Source of the DNA: Ardenticatenales bacterium
Lineage (GTDB): Bacteria; Chloroflexota; Anaerolineae; Promineifilales; Promineifilaceae
Direction of reading: 5' to 3'
Assembly: GCA_020634515.1 (NCBI GenBank)
Contig: JACKBL010000003.1
Coordinates: 124,001-188,000, forward strand
Length of the DNA: 64,000 nucleotides
The position numbers and the translations under genes are program-made. Under the pieces are notes generated by a model, which saw only the letters and a list, made by a program, of their open reading frames with translations, did not search any database and was not told the origin of the DNA. How positions within the stretch are numbered: the first letter of the stretch is position 1; every line of letters begins with the position of its first letter. Shown in pieces: positions 35,815-44,556 of this stretch.

Positions 35815-36834
35815 TCATTGGGGTAGCAGCAGGACTTTGCCTGTGTTTTGTCTGTCCTGAATGAAGTGATGGGCGGCGTCGGCTTCGTGGAAGCGGAAGG
35901 AACGGTCGATGTGCGGGCGGAAGAGGGCGGCGTCGTACCAGTCGATGATCTGGGCCATGGCCGCTCGCAGCAGGTCCACTTCGTCCCACAAATGCACCAG
36001 GTTGAAGCCCATCACACCCTTGTTTTCGTTGATCAGCTTGATGGGCGTGAAGAAGGGAAGGTTGCGTAGCAGGTTGAACATCTGGCGCAGGGAGCGTTTT
36101 TTGCCGGCAGCCACATAACTGATGCCGAAATAGATCACGCGCCCGGTAGGGGCCAGCAAACCGTAATTCTTGCGCCAGTGCGGCCCCCCCTGCGGCTCCA
36201 GCACAATGTCCACCCCCGCTCCGCCGGTCAGGTCCATCAGCGCCTGCTCATAATCAGGGCTGACGTAATCCAGGGCGTGCGTCAGGCCGCGTTCGCGCAA
36301 GAACGGGTGCTTTCCTGGGGACGCCGTGCCATAGGTCTGCGCGCCCAGAATGCGGCAAATGTCCAGCGCCGCCAATCCCACGCCGCCGCCCGCGCCATGA
36401 ATCAGGACACGACTGCCGGCACGAAGGGATCCCATCACGACGAGCATCAAATAAGCCGTCAGGTAGTTCAAGGGCAGCGCGGCGGCATCGGCGGCGCTCA
36501 TCCACTCCAGGCGTGTGAAAACGTGGCGATAGGGCACGCAAACCACGTCACTGTAGCCGCCAAAATGGGTCAGCGCCATCACCTTTTCCCCCTCCTTTAA
36601 TCCGGTGACGCCCTGGCCGAGGAGATCAATCGTGCCCGCCACTTCATAACCGGGCACGTAGGGAATGGCGGGGGCATCAGGATAAACCCCCATGCGCCCC
36701 AGAATGTCCGCGAAGTTGACGCCGCTGGCCTCCACGCGCAAGCGCACCTCCCCCGTGCGCGGAACAGGATCGGGCGCTTCTTGCAACTTTAGCACTTCTG
36801 GGGGACCGGCTTTGGTGATCCAGACTTGTTTCAT
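35815..36834 (-). CDS. Medium-chain quinone-oxidoreductase-like dehydrogenase
   Basis: 339 residues from the ATG at 36834 (MKQVWITKAGPPEVLKL). GroES-like domain with EASGVNFADILGRMG and YVPGYEVAGTI, then a Rossmann domain with LIHGAGGGVGLAALDICR. It has no structural zinc Cys cluster, so it belongs to the zinc-free quinone oxidoreductase/VAT-1 group. These reduce quinones or enones with NADPH. The 3' context is unrelated and the substrate is unknown. Confidence 0.82.
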   Translation of the reverse strand: MKQVWITKAGPPEVLKLQEAPDPVPRTGEVRLRVEASGVNFADILGRMGVYPDAPAIPYVPGYEVAGTIDLLGQGVTGLKEGEKVMALTHFGGYSDVVCVPYRHVFTRLEWMSAADAAALPLNYLTAYLMLVVMGSLRAGSRVLIHGAGGGVGLAALDICRILGAQTYGTASPGKHPFLRERGLTHALDYVSPDYEQALMDLTGGAGVDIVLEPQGGPHWRKNYGLLAPTGRVIYFGISYVAAGKKRSLRQMFNLLRNLPFFTPIKLINENKGVMGFNLVHLWDEVDLLRAAMAQIIDWYDAALFRPHIDRSFRFHEADAAHHFIQDRQNTGKVLLLPQ

Positions 36835-36969
36835 GGCAATGTTCAGGTAAGGAGTGACTTTTCTGTTATCCGGCGCGGGCGCGGCGCGCCCAGGCGTGCC
36901 GCGCCTGCAACACGAGGAATCATAATGCAATCCAGCCAGACTGCAAAGGGGATTCTTAAATTACAATGC

Positions 36970-36998
36970 TTGACACTTTTTGCCGCCTGTGCTACATT
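36970..36998 (+). promoter_or_regulatory. Sigma-70-type promoter of a small peptide gene
   Basis: TTGACA at 36970-36975, a 17-bp spacer, then TACATT at 36993-36998. Transcription should start near 37005, about 43 nt before the ATG at 37048. Confidence 0.65.
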
Positions 36999-37047
36999 TT
37001 TTGCGGCGCTCAAGAGTGAGCGACTATCACGACAGGAGAAGCACGCT

Positions 37048-37137
37048 ATGATGATCACTATCCAAGCAATCAGCAACATCAGCGGATATGGCGGCGGAGC
37101 CGTCGATCCGGGCGTGCGTCTGCATCCTGACAGTTGA
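37048..37137 (+). CDS. Tiny peptide gene (29 residues) in its own transcription unit
   Basis: AGGAG at 37034-37038 lies 9 nt before the ATG. The peptide begins MMITIQAISNISGYGG and ends GVRLHPDS. It is Gly-rich in the middle and has no obvious signal peptide or run of one amino acid that would suggest an attenuation leader. A promoter lies upstream and a strong terminator 23 bp downstream. I do not recognise it. It could be a short functional peptide, a modified-peptide precursor, or the coding part of a dual-function small RNA. Confidence 0.55.
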   Translation: MMITIQAISNISGYGGGAVDPGVRLHPDS

Positions 37138-37160
37138 CATAACTTGCAACAACAACTCTC

Positions 37161-37199
37161 AGGCCGCAGCGCAACCATTGCCTGCGGCCTTTTTCTTTT
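37161..37199 (+). terminator. Rho-independent terminator
   Basis: Stem arms AGGCCGCAG (37161-37169) and CTGCGGCCT (37182-37190) with a 12-nt loop, followed by TTTTCTTTT. It ends the small peptide transcript. Confidence 0.85.
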
Positions 37200-37274
37200 C
37201 TCCGCACCCGGTTGGCGCGGAACCAGAAGGACGTGGGCACGGCTCACGTCCTTTTTTGTTGCCCCGGTTCCTCA

Positions 37275-37387
37275 AGATTTGTTCATTCTTGGTAACTACT
37301 AACGCTCTCTGGAGATTGACCGATTTCACCAGAGAAAATTGGTCCAATCTGGCCTGGCAGTACCTTTCTCCGAGAATGAACCAATCT
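37275..37387. repeat. Family B element with terminal inverted repeats
   Basis: Ends AGATTTGTTCATTCT and AGAATGAACCAATCT, inside GTAACTACTAACGCTCTCTG, ACCAGAGAAAATTGGTCC and GGCAGTACC. It is in inverse internal orientation to the copy at 32991-33102. It sits just upstream of the HAD hydrolase gene. Confidence 0.75.
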
Positions 37388-37423
37388 AAACAATCGTCAA
37401 CTTTTCTAACCACAGAGGGAAAT

Positions 37424-38044
37424 ATGATAAAAGCCATTCTTTTTGATGTCGGTGGGGTGCTGCTGCGCACGTTTGACCAGGGTCCGCGGCAGCGCTGGGA
37501 GAAACGTCTGGGGCTGCCCCCAGGTGGATTGGAAGCGCTCGTCCTGAACAGCGAACGTGGGCACATGGCCCAACGAGGCGAGGTAACGGAAGAAGCGCAT
37601 TGGCAATGGGTTGGGCACACGCTGCAACTGCCCGCGGCGGACCTGGACCAGTTTCGCCGCGACTTTTGGGCCGGCGACCGGCTGGATAGCGGCCTGGTAC
37701 GCGATATTCGCCGCCTGCGGCGCGGCTACCGGACAGGCATTATCAGCAATGCTTTTGATGGCCTGCGCCATGTGCTGCATACGCAGTATCCGATTGCCGA
37801 TGCTTTTGACGAAATCGTGGTGTCCGCCGAGGAGGGAATCATGAAGCCGGATGCGCGTATTTTTGAACGGGCGCTGAGCCGGATAGGATGCGGGCCGCAA
37901 GAGGCCGTTTTTATTGACGATATGGCAGCCAACGTGGCCGGCGCGCGGGCTGTGGGCCTGGCTGCCGTTCATTTCACGTCAGATGTGGACTTGCTCGCGC
38001 AGTTGAGTCTTCTGAGCGTCGTGGTTGACGACGACAGCACATGA
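37424..38044 (+). CDS. HAD-superfamily hydrolase
   Basis: 206 residues. Motif I FDVGGVLLRT (nucleophile Asp8; the second Asp of DxD is replaced by Gly, as in many HAD-IA proteins), motif II GIISNAF, motif III Lys in GIMKPDARIFERAL and motif IV FIDDMAANVAGA. A helical cap lies between I and II. It is a small-molecule phosphatase or dehalogenase-type hydrolase, substrate unknown. It is followed after 12 bp by a GNAT gene, probably one operon. Confidence 0.82.
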   Translation: MIKAILFDVGGVLLRTFDQGPRQRWEKRLGLPPGGLEALVLNSERGHMAQRGEVTEEAHWQWVGHTLQLPAADLDQFRRDFWAGDRLDSGLVRDIRRLRRGYRTGIISNAFDGLRHVLHTQYPIADAFDEIVVSAEEGIMKPDARIFERALSRIGCGPQEAVFIDDMAANVAGARAVGLAAVHFTSDVDLLAQLSLLSVVVDDDST

Positions 38045-38056
38045 GGAGATGTTATC

Positions 38057-39094
38057 ATGCTAGATGTTTTCACGGAAGAAGTATTGACCGGTGAACTGCC
38101 AAAAGGCTTTGGCGCCCGCCCGGCGACAATGGCGGATGCGCCCGCGGTCACGGAACTGCTCAACGCCAGCGCCGTGGCCCAGATTGGCTACGAGGAGTTC
38201 GACCTGGAAGAGACCTATGTGGAATGGCAAACGCCCGGATTCGATCTGGAGCGAAGTTCGCAGGTGGTCTTGTCCCCGGAAGGGATGATTGTGGGGTATA
38301 TGGAAGTGTGGGATGTCGCGGAAACGCCGGTTCATCCGTGGTTATGGGGCCGCGTCCACCCGGATTACGAAGGGTTGGGCATCGGTTCGTACCTGCTGGA
38401 TTGGGCGGAGGCGCGCGCGCGGCAGGCGTTGAGCCGCCTCCCGGCACATGCGCTGTTCAGCGTGCGCGCCGGCTGCGTGAGTACGTATCAGCCGACAAAG
38501 GCGTTGTTCGAGGCGCGCGGGATGAAGATGGTCCGCCACTTCTATCGCATGGTAATTGACCTGGAGCAGCCGCCCGCGCCGCCGCGGTTCCCGCCGCACA
38601 TCGTGGTGCGTACCCTGGTGGAACGACCTGATCTGCGCGCCATTTTCCAGGCGGTGGAAGAGTCTTTCAGCGATCATTGGGGTCATGTGCCGGAATCGGA
38701 GGAGAAGGTGCTGGCGCGGTGGCGGCACATGATGGAGACGGACAAGGATTTTGATCCGGCGCTGTGGTTTTTGGCGATGGATGGGGAGGAAATTGCCGGC
38801 ATTAGCCTCTGCTCCCCCCGTCTACCCGAAGATGAAAACCTGGGTTGGGTCGGCATACTCGGCGTGCGTCGTCCCTGGCGGCGGCAAGGGCTGGGGCTGG
38901 CTCTCCTACAGTATTCGTTCGTCGAAATGTACGCACGCGGCAAACAGCGCGTCGGTCTCGGCGTGGATGCCGGCAGCCTCACCGGCGCAACCCGTTTGTA
39001 CGAAAAAGCCGGCATGGCCGTTACGCGCCGGTTCGACACCTACGACAAACTGATTCGCCCCGGCGAAGAGTTGAGCCTGGAAACGCTGGAATAG
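38057..39094 (+). CDS. Tandem GNAT acetyltransferase (mycothiol-synthase-like layout)
   Basis: 345 residues with two GNAT domains. The first has WLWGRVHPDYEGLGIGSYLLDWAE, the second has LGWVGILGVRRPWRRQGLGLALLQ, each with an acetyl-CoA pyrophosphate loop (R/Q-x-x-G-x-G/A). It ends LYEKAGMAVTRRFDTYDK. The two-domain layout resembles mycothiol synthase MshD, but other mycothiol genes are absent, so the substrate is open. GGAG-type ribosome site lies in the 12-bp gap after the HAD gene. Confidence 0.82.
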   Translation: MLDVFTEEVLTGELPKGFGARPATMADAPAVTELLNASAVAQIGYEEFDLEETYVEWQTPGFDLERSSQVVLSPEGMIVGYMEVWDVAETPVHPWLWGRVHPDYEGLGIGSYLLDWAEARARQALSRLPAHALFSVRAGCVSTYQPTKALFEARGMKMVRHFYRMVIDLEQPPAPPRFPPHIVVRTLVERPDLRAIFQAVEESFSDHWGHVPESEEKVLARWRHMMETDKDFDPALWFLAMDGEEIAGISLCSPRLPEDENLGWVGILGVRRPWRRQGLGLALLQYSFVEMYARGKQRVGLGVDAGSLTGATRLYEKAGMAVTRRFDTYDKLIRPGEELSLETLE

Positions 39095-39145
39095 TTCACG
39101 GGGGCATGGTTTGGGTCGGGTCATCCGCCCAGGCCATGCCCATTT

Positions 39146-41014
39146 TCATGGAAAAACGAGCGTATCGCACGTCTCGTTGTTTTGGTTGGGATCGTAAACG
39201 TAAGCGGGCTGGCTCACATCCTCGACGCAGGTGGTCCACGCGCCCCCGCTGGCGGACCAGACGTAGAACCAGGCGAAGCCATTGGCGGCGGTGAGGGCCT
39301 GCTTGTGTCGCACCTGCCCCGTGGGCGTGGTGAGGGCCACGGAAACGGCGGCGCCGGCTACGGGGCCGCCGTCGGCATCATTCACGCGCACCAGGGAGAA
39401 GGCGATGGCGCCATTGGGCAGCGTCCGCCCGGCCAGCCAGATGCCATAAATGTGCATCGTGTCCGTGACGGGCGCGCCAATGATGGTGAAGGGCGCAGGT
39501 GTCGTGCCGCTGGCGCTGCCGCCGGCGGTGGTGACGGTGTAGCGCACGTAGGCATTGTCCGTTGCGGGCAGGTCGGGAGGCAGCCGCCACTGCGCCCGCC
39601 CGTTGTTGGGCAGGTCGGCGGCGATGGGCGTCCAGGGACCGTTGGGGCCGTTGAGGGATAGTTCCAATGTGACGCTGGAGGCGGCCTGGGCGGGCACGGC
39701 GCTGACCCAATCAATAAAGTGGACCGCGCCGGCGCGCAGGGTGGCTCCCGGTCGCGGTGATAGGGGGGAGATGGTGAGTGCGGCGGGAACGGAGGCTTCT
39801 TTGAAGAAGTGGGGATGGTTGCGGTCGTTGGGCCAGTTGCCTTCGTCGGAAATGAGGGCGATGTCGGGGTAGCCGTTGTGGTCGGCGTCGGGACCAACGC
39901 GGAAGGCTTCGATGTAGCCGGGCGTGGGGAGGGTGAAGGTGGCGACGGGGATCCAAGTGCCGGCATTATTCCCCAACCACACACCCACATGCCCCTCACC
40001 GGCTGCCGCCACATCGACGAAGCCGTCCACGTTCATGTCCTGCAACTGCGTCGCTTCACACCAGGCAGATGCCGGCAATCCACTCGACAACGACTGCCAC
40101 ACCCCCTCCGCCACCATCCCCCACACCTCAATGCCACCGCTTCCATTACAAAACGACAACTCATCTCCCCCATCCCCATTCACATCCCCCAGATCAATCC
40201 CCGTACGCCCCAACGCACCACCCGGCGGCAAATTCCCATCTGCCGGCGTGAATCCACCGCTCCCATCCCCCACATACACCGTCCCATTCTGGTTCGCCGT
40301 GGCGAAATCGGCCAGCCCATCCCCATTGACATCCCCAAACGTCATGTCCATGTCCGAATTGCCACCCAGATAGCCAAAACTCTGCGTCCACGTCCCATCC
40401 CCCTGGTTCAAATAGACATGCACGCCGGCGCAGCAGCCAAACGAAGCGGAAGCCAGGTCCAGGTCGCCATCGTTATCCACGTCGGCAAAATCGGTACCGA
40501 ACATCCCCCACGTCTCCCCATTCGTCGCCAGGCCATCATCCCAAGCCATCCAGTTCTGGCCCGTGCCATCCCCCAGGGCCACCTCCAGAATCTGGTCGCC
40601 CAGATCCGTGCCTGAATAGTTGTGGTGCATCCCATACCCCACATCCAGGTCGCCATCATTGTTCACGTCGCCCACAGCCAGGCCGCCATAGCCGAAGTCG
40701 CCATATTGGAACACCGACCACGCGCCCGCGCCATCGCCAAACCAGACCATGATGCCATGCTCGCCCGTGTTGATGAAGGGGGAACCGTGGTCGCCAATGG
40801 AGAGCAGGTCCGGGTGTCCGTCGCCGTTCACGTCGCCAAATTCCAGTTCCGTGCGCCCCGACTCCATCACGGGCACGCCCAGCCCCGCCGACGACTCCAC
40901 ATAGCTGATCGTTTCTGGGGAGGCAGGCGGAGGCGCCGCCGTGGAAGCATGGGTACGCACCGCCAACAAACAAAAAATGAGTAGGAAGAACGGGAAAATC
41001 ATCTTGCCTTTCAT
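39146..41014 (-). CDS. FG-GAP/VCBS-repeat secreted protein
   Basis: 622 residues; AAAGGAG 8 nt before the ATG. Signal peptide MIFPFFLLIFCLLAV. Residues about 40-390 are seven VCBS/FG-GAP repeats with calcium-binding DVNGDGxxD loops (FGDVNGDGHPDLLSIGD, DVNNDGDLDVGYGM, DVDNDGDLDLASASF, DVNGDGGDELSF). These form a beta-propeller as in integrin alpha chains. After that comes a Thr/Ala-rich Ig-like part and a C-terminal domain with AGAAVSVALTTPTG and Cys pairs. A surface adhesin-type role is inferred. Confidence 0.82.
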   Translation of the reverse strand: MKGKMIFPFFLLIFCLLAVRTHASTAAPPPASPETISYVESSAGLGVPVMESGRTELEFGDVNGDGHPDLLSIGDHGSPFINTGEHGIMVWFGDGAGAWSVFQYGDFGYGGLAVGDVNNDGDLDVGYGMHHNYSGTDLGDQILEVALGDGTGQNWMAWDDGLATNGETWGMFGTDFADVDNDGDLDLASASFGCCAGVHVYLNQGDGTWTQSFGYLGGNSDMDMTFGDVNGDGLADFATANQNGTVYVGDGSGGFTPADGNLPPGGALGRTGIDLGDVNGDGGDELSFCNGSGGIEVWGMVAEGVWQSLSSGLPASAWCEATQLQDMNVDGFVDVAAAGEGHVGVWLGNNAGTWIPVATFTLPTPGYIEAFRVGPDADHNGYPDIALISDEGNWPNDRNHPHFFKEASVPAALTISPLSPRPGATLRAGAVHFIDWVSAVPAQAASSVTLELSLNGPNGPWTPIAADLPNNGRAQWRLPPDLPATDNAYVRYTVTTAGGSASGTTPAPFTIIGAPVTDTMHIYGIWLAGRTLPNGAIAFSLVRVNDADGGPVAGAAVSVALTTPTGQVRHKQALTAANGFAWFYVWSASGGAWTTCVEDVSQPAYVYDPNQNNETCDTLVFP

Positions 41015-41292
41015 GGCGCACGAACTCCTTTATATCGCTCATGTCATTCTTCGGGGGTGAAACGAAGCGGATCAGGCACATCTAACTGCCTGTTTTTCTC
41101 CTGACAACTCAACGATAGAATCAAAGAGAAGGTTTATGCAAGAATGACGGGTTGATGGAAGAAACCCAATACGCCTCGTGAAACGACGTCGGATATTGTA
41201 GCATAGAAGCACGAGTCAACGTGACACGCTTTCCGCGGGAAGAAACAATGGCCGTAATACACGCTATTCCTTGGGAATAAATCTGAGGCAAA

Positions 41293-42054
41293 ATGACAAT
41301 TGCGCGGTGGCGACGACCTTTGGTGGTAGGTGGGGTGGTATTGGGCGTTCTTCTCTTGTTGGGCGCGGCAGGGTGGTTCTATTTGAACCGGGCAGCCGAC
41401 GACCCGCGCAACGGCGCGATGGTGCTGTGGGCGCGGGGGGACGCCGCCGCGCGCGCCTCGCTGGTGACGGTACAGCGGGAAACTTGCCCGGGTGCGCCTT
41501 TTGTTTTGCCGGCATCTGGCTTCATCGGCCTGCTCTACGGAGATCCCCGCGGCCCCTACAGTTCCGCCCACCGGCATCAAGGCATCGACATCTTCAGCGA
41601 CAGCGACCCGGGCACAACGCCCGTCTACGCCGCCTACGACGGCTACATCACCCGCGAGGCGGATTGGGTCAGCACCCTGATCCAGCGCGTGCCGCGCAAT
41701 CCATTGAATCCCGACGAACAAATCTGGCTGTACTACACGCATATGGCCGACGCCACGGGCAAGACTGTCTACATCGACCCCGCCTTTCCCCCCGGCACGC
41801 GCGAACTGTTCGTGCCCCAGGGAACGCTGCTGGGGTACACGGGCAACTACAACGGCGCCGCCGGGGGGCGCATCTGGACGCATCTGCACTTTTCCATCGT
41901 GCGCGACGACGGCCACGGTCACTACTTGAACGAACTGGAGATCGCCAACACGCTGGACCCCTCCCCCTTCCTGGGCATGGCCGTCAACTACGCCTGCCAG
42001 AGCGGTCCCGCCACCTGCACGGCAGCGCCAACCTGCGCGAACGAGAGCAACTGA
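41293..42054 (+). CDS. M23-family membrane-anchored peptidase
   Basis: 253 residues. N-terminal membrane helix (PLVVGGVVLGVLLLLGAAGWFYL), then an M23 metalloendopeptidase domain: HRHQGIDIFSD carries the His and Asp zinc ligands, WTHLHFSIV the HxH motif. It acts outside the membrane on peptidoglycan cross-links; an extended loop lies between the motifs. Cys pairs near the C-terminus (CQSGPATC) may form disulfides. A GAGG precedes the ATG. Confidence 0.82.
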   Translation: MTIARWRRPLVVGGVVLGVLLLLGAAGWFYLNRAADDPRNGAMVLWARGDAAARASLVTVQRETCPGAPFVLPASGFIGLLYGDPRGPYSSAHRHQGIDIFSDSDPGTTPVYAAYDGYITREADWVSTLIQRVPRNPLNPDEQIWLYYTHMADATGKTVYIDPAFPPGTRELFVPQGTLLGYTGNYNGAAGGRIWTHLHFSIVRDDGHGHYLNELEIANTLDPSPFLGMAVNYACQSGPATCTAAPTCANESN

Positions 42055-42070
42055 CGGCAAACGGCAGCAG

Positions 42071-42097
42071 GTTAAACAAGTCGTTCTTGCGGGTTGC
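42071..42097. repeat. Family D repeat, right-end fragment (left edge of accessory island)
   Basis: Carries the right end of the family D repeat (AAACAAGTCGTTCTTGCGGG, shared with 44465-44488 and 45282-45305). Only the right end is present, which is what an insertion array bounded by half repeats would leave. Confidence 0.65.
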
Positions 42098-42358
42098 CGG
42101 CAGCAAGCGTGATTTCGCCACCCCCTGCCCGTTTTCTAACAGATAGCACCCCAAACGAGGGCGACCATCTCCCAAACAGGACGGCAGGCGTCTGATGCAC
42201 ACCAACAGCATCGCTTTTTTGCTCCCGCGACCCTACCTCATTATACTTGCCCCAATTACGGTGGCTCACCCTCTGGTTCTTGCAGGCTCCTTTTGGACGC
42301 GCCGTATGAATCCTTATACGTTAGGCAAATGTAAATTGAGGCATATCAGCTAACAACC
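42098..42358. other. Leader of the ATPase module with a GTTAGGC core site
   Basis: GTTAGGC at 42320-42326 fits the GTTRRRY core at which integron cassettes recombine, and lies just before the ATPase gene. The matching other half of an attC site was not found, so this is suggestive only. The sequence turns AT-rich from about 42310. No gene seen. Confidence 0.35.
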
Positions 42359-43942
42359 ATGAAAGAGATAAGGCAGCTTATATTACCTGATACTTACGAA
42401 GATTTAGTCAAGGAACTTGGCAATGATTATGCACAAATGTCACAATTTGTAGTCCCCGTGGAAGAAGCCGAGAAAAGCCTTGCTCTTATTGCTCAAACTA
42501 TCAAAAACTCGGGGAAAATTGTCTTGCTTTTTGGTTTACCAGGTGTAGGTAAATCCACATTCGTTCTTTCCTTAACGTGGCGAAAACACTTGCCAATTTC
42601 TGACATCATTGAAATTGATGCTAATAATTTTTTTGGGGGGCAGGCTAAACCGCTCCACTTACTTTACCAGAAGTTACAGAAAATAATTCAACAACAAATT
42701 AAGTCTCAAAAGCCCGACACTATTCCCACGATTGTGATCAACTATCTTGAAAATCTTGCAGGTCAAGAACAGGAAGATATTCGTGCATTCTTCAGAAATG
42801 TAAATGGGTTATTGCGGAAGAATCCGGTCTTGATCATTTGGCCTGTAACTGAGAAAGAAGATGCGGAGAAATTGCTAGAATTGGCATCTGCTGTATCGGG
42901 TACAGTTTTTTCACAAGAACCAATTCTAGAATTTATGGGACCTCAAATAAAGGAGTTCCCTCGGATTGCTAAAGATACTATTTCCACCCTGAATCCAGGC
43001 TTTTCGTTTGATGATTTTCTTTTGAACGATGACGAATTGCGGGTGATCGCAGACAGGTTGAAACGTGAAAACATTTCAAGAAGAACTATAAGGCATTATC
43101 TTCAAGCTGTTAAAGTGGAATGGCAACAAAAAAGTGGTGAACTAGAACAAATCATCGGAAGGATTCCAAAACCTACAGAGGTTTGGATTATAGTTTGTTA
43201 TCCAGATGCTGAATCAATTGTCAGTCAATTTGCCCGTAAATCACCTTACGCGCCCGATGATGCTTGGGATGCTGATTACAGACGGCTTTCGGAATACGTG
43301 TCTGGCAATGCTCAACGATCTGCCGATTGGAATCCAAGGCGGCTACAATTTGCCCTTCGGGGTGCATTTCGAACCAAGATAATGTTCTTACCAACAAATG
43401 CTGTGGTATCTTGCGTAGCTGCCCATGGCGTACATTATCGTGTAGACTTAGAATTGTTAACCAAAATATGGGCGAACACAATTGAAAACTGGAAGAAGCC
43501 TGTAATTGCAAAGCGATTTTTGGGATCTTCGCCACTAGTCAGGCAGTTAAAGGGGGAACCAGCAAAATTAGGAAAGCGGCGAAGTGGTGCATCTGCTCAA
43601 TCTATCAAAAATGCTGAAACGCCATTTATGGAGATTAATCATTTCACCCAAAATACAAGCGACCAGCCAATTAACCATTGTTTAGCGCAAGGATTGAGAG
43701 AAAGTTTGGAGTGGAGTGAATCGGATATAGTTGCAGAATGTGCACACCCGTTTTTGGAAGGTATACGACCTGACATCTTGATTAAACATGATCCGTCAAA
43801 AATCATTTGTGTTGAAATGTTTTATACTGTGAACAAAACCCCTTCCACTTTAGCCAATTATGTCTTAAGCAAAATGGACCGGTATATGAAGCAACTTGAC
43901 CTTTACAGTTTGCAGCCGCGTCTTTTTGTTGAAGATTTGTAA
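42359..43942 (+). CDS. P-loop ATPase with a nuclease-like C-terminus, AT-rich and probably acquired
   Basis: 527 residues. Walker A GLPGVGKST at 59-67 and a Walker-B-like LIIWPV near 160 define an AAA/STAND-type ATPase. A middle helical part has RRTIRHYLQAVKVEWQQ. The C-terminal 60 residues contain RPDILIKHD (Asp472) and ICVEMFYTV (Glu486), spaced as in PD-(D/E)xK nucleases, though the final Lys is replaced by Phe. Base use is much more AT-rich than every neighbour. I do not recognise the family. ATPase-nuclease proteins in cassettes are often anti-phage, but that is inference. Confidence 0.6.
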   Translation: MKEIRQLILPDTYEDLVKELGNDYAQMSQFVVPVEEAEKSLALIAQTIKNSGKIVLLFGLPGVGKSTFVLSLTWRKHLPISDIIEIDANNFFGGQAKPLHLLYQKLQKIIQQQIKSQKPDTIPTIVINYLENLAGQEQEDIRAFFRNVNGLLRKNPVLIIWPVTEKEDAEKLLELASAVSGTVFSQEPILEFMGPQIKEFPRIAKDTISTLNPGFSFDDFLLNDDELRVIADRLKRENISRRTIRHYLQAVKVEWQQKSGELEQIIGRIPKPTEVWIIVCYPDAESIVSQFARKSPYAPDDAWDADYRRLSEYVSGNAQRSADWNPRRLQFALRGAFRTKIMFLPTNAVVSCVAAHGVHYRVDLELLTKIWANTIENWKKPVIAKRFLGSSPLVRQLKGEPAKLGKRRSGASAQSIKNAETPFMEINHFTQNTSDQPINHCLAQGLRESLEWSESDIVAECAHPFLEGIRPDILIKHDPSKIICVEMFYTVNKTPSTLANYVLSKMDRYMKQLDLYSLQPRLFVEDL

Positions 43943-44026
43943 CTGGGTTTACAGCAGTAATGTGGTCAGGCAAAACCGTTGTCAATTCGGCGACGACATT
44001 TGGATTGTTACTCAGAGAGAAAAAAA

Positions 44027-44138
44027 GCCTAACAACCCTTTCACTTGACGCTGGCGCGATGCCTCGGACGGTCAGATGTTTGGTGAATGGCAAAGGCATT
44101 GGACGACCACGCCAGGGCAAGTGAAGGTAGCGTTGAGT
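44027..44138 (+). other. attC-like recombination site at the end of the ATPase module
   Basis: GCCTAAC (44027-44033) fits the RYYYAAC box and GTTGAGT (44132-44138) the GTTRRRY box. Between them, TTCACTTGACGCTGGCG near 44040-44056 and CGCCAGGGCAAGTGAA near 44110-44125 are imperfect complements with unpaired bases. This is the folded single-strand structure expected of integron attC sites. The length of 112 nt is within the known range. No integrase gene is in the window. Confidence 0.5.
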
Positions 44139-44488
44139 CTTGCGCTAATGCTCGCCAGTCCCTAATACAGCCCGGCGTAAACGGGCCTACAATTCCTATT
44201 TCCCGTTGTTCATGGACCCGTAGTAGTTGCCTGTCTGACATTGCCAAGTTACGGATCTGGTAGGAGTACCTGTAGGTATGGGTCTATTTAAGCCGTCGTG
44301 TACGAGTCGAGAGACAGAGTCCCCCGAATGCCTCTTTTCACGCTCCCATCCACAAGCAGAAGACTGGCAAAGCGGGTTTGACGCCTGGAATGAGCGATAA
44401 TGCCGGCATCTCCCCATGCCGGCATTATACTCATCCATCGTGCGCACCCCGCTATCCCCCCGTCAAACAAGTCGTTCTTGCGGGTTGC
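44139..44488. repeat. Family D repeat, copy 1
   Basis: Begins with AATGCTCGCCAGTCCC and carries a private insert of about 130 nt. From about 44316 it follows the common core (CCTCTTTTCACG, GGGTTTGACGCCTGGAATGA). Two TGCCGGCA motifs 16 bp apart (44401, 44417) follow, and then the right end GTCAAACAAGTCGTTCTTGC. It ends just before the BrnT promoter. Confidence 0.8.
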
Positions 44489-44520
44489 TGCGCTGTCGGT
44501 GCATACTCATATTTTCTATA

Positions 44521-44549
44521 TTGACATGTATGTATGATATGCATACAAT
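44521..44549 (+). promoter_or_regulatory. Promoter and palindromic operator of brnTA
   Basis: TTGACA (44521-44526), a 17-bp spacer and TACAAT (44544-44549). The spacer holds TGTATG...CATACA arms (44527-44532 and 44542-44547), a palindrome where the BrnA antitoxin could bind to repress. Transcription would begin within a base or two of the brnT ATG at 44557, so the mRNA is probably leaderless. Confidence 0.65.
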
Positions 44550-44556
44550 TGGGTGG

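Noticed and set aside
37048..37137. Lasso or other modified peptide precursor, or an amino-acid attenuation leader
   Set aside because: No modification, protease or transporter genes nearby, and no run of one amino acid. Kept only as an unassigned small peptide.
41134..42060. Minus-strand ORF opposite the M23 peptidase
   Set aside because: Antisense to a gene with intact M23 zinc motifs; no domain in the product.
42320..42326. Full attC or attI site at GTTAGGC before the ATPase gene
   Set aside because: Only the 7-bp core is present. No complementary inner arm or RYYYAAC box was found upstream, and a 7-mer can occur by chance.
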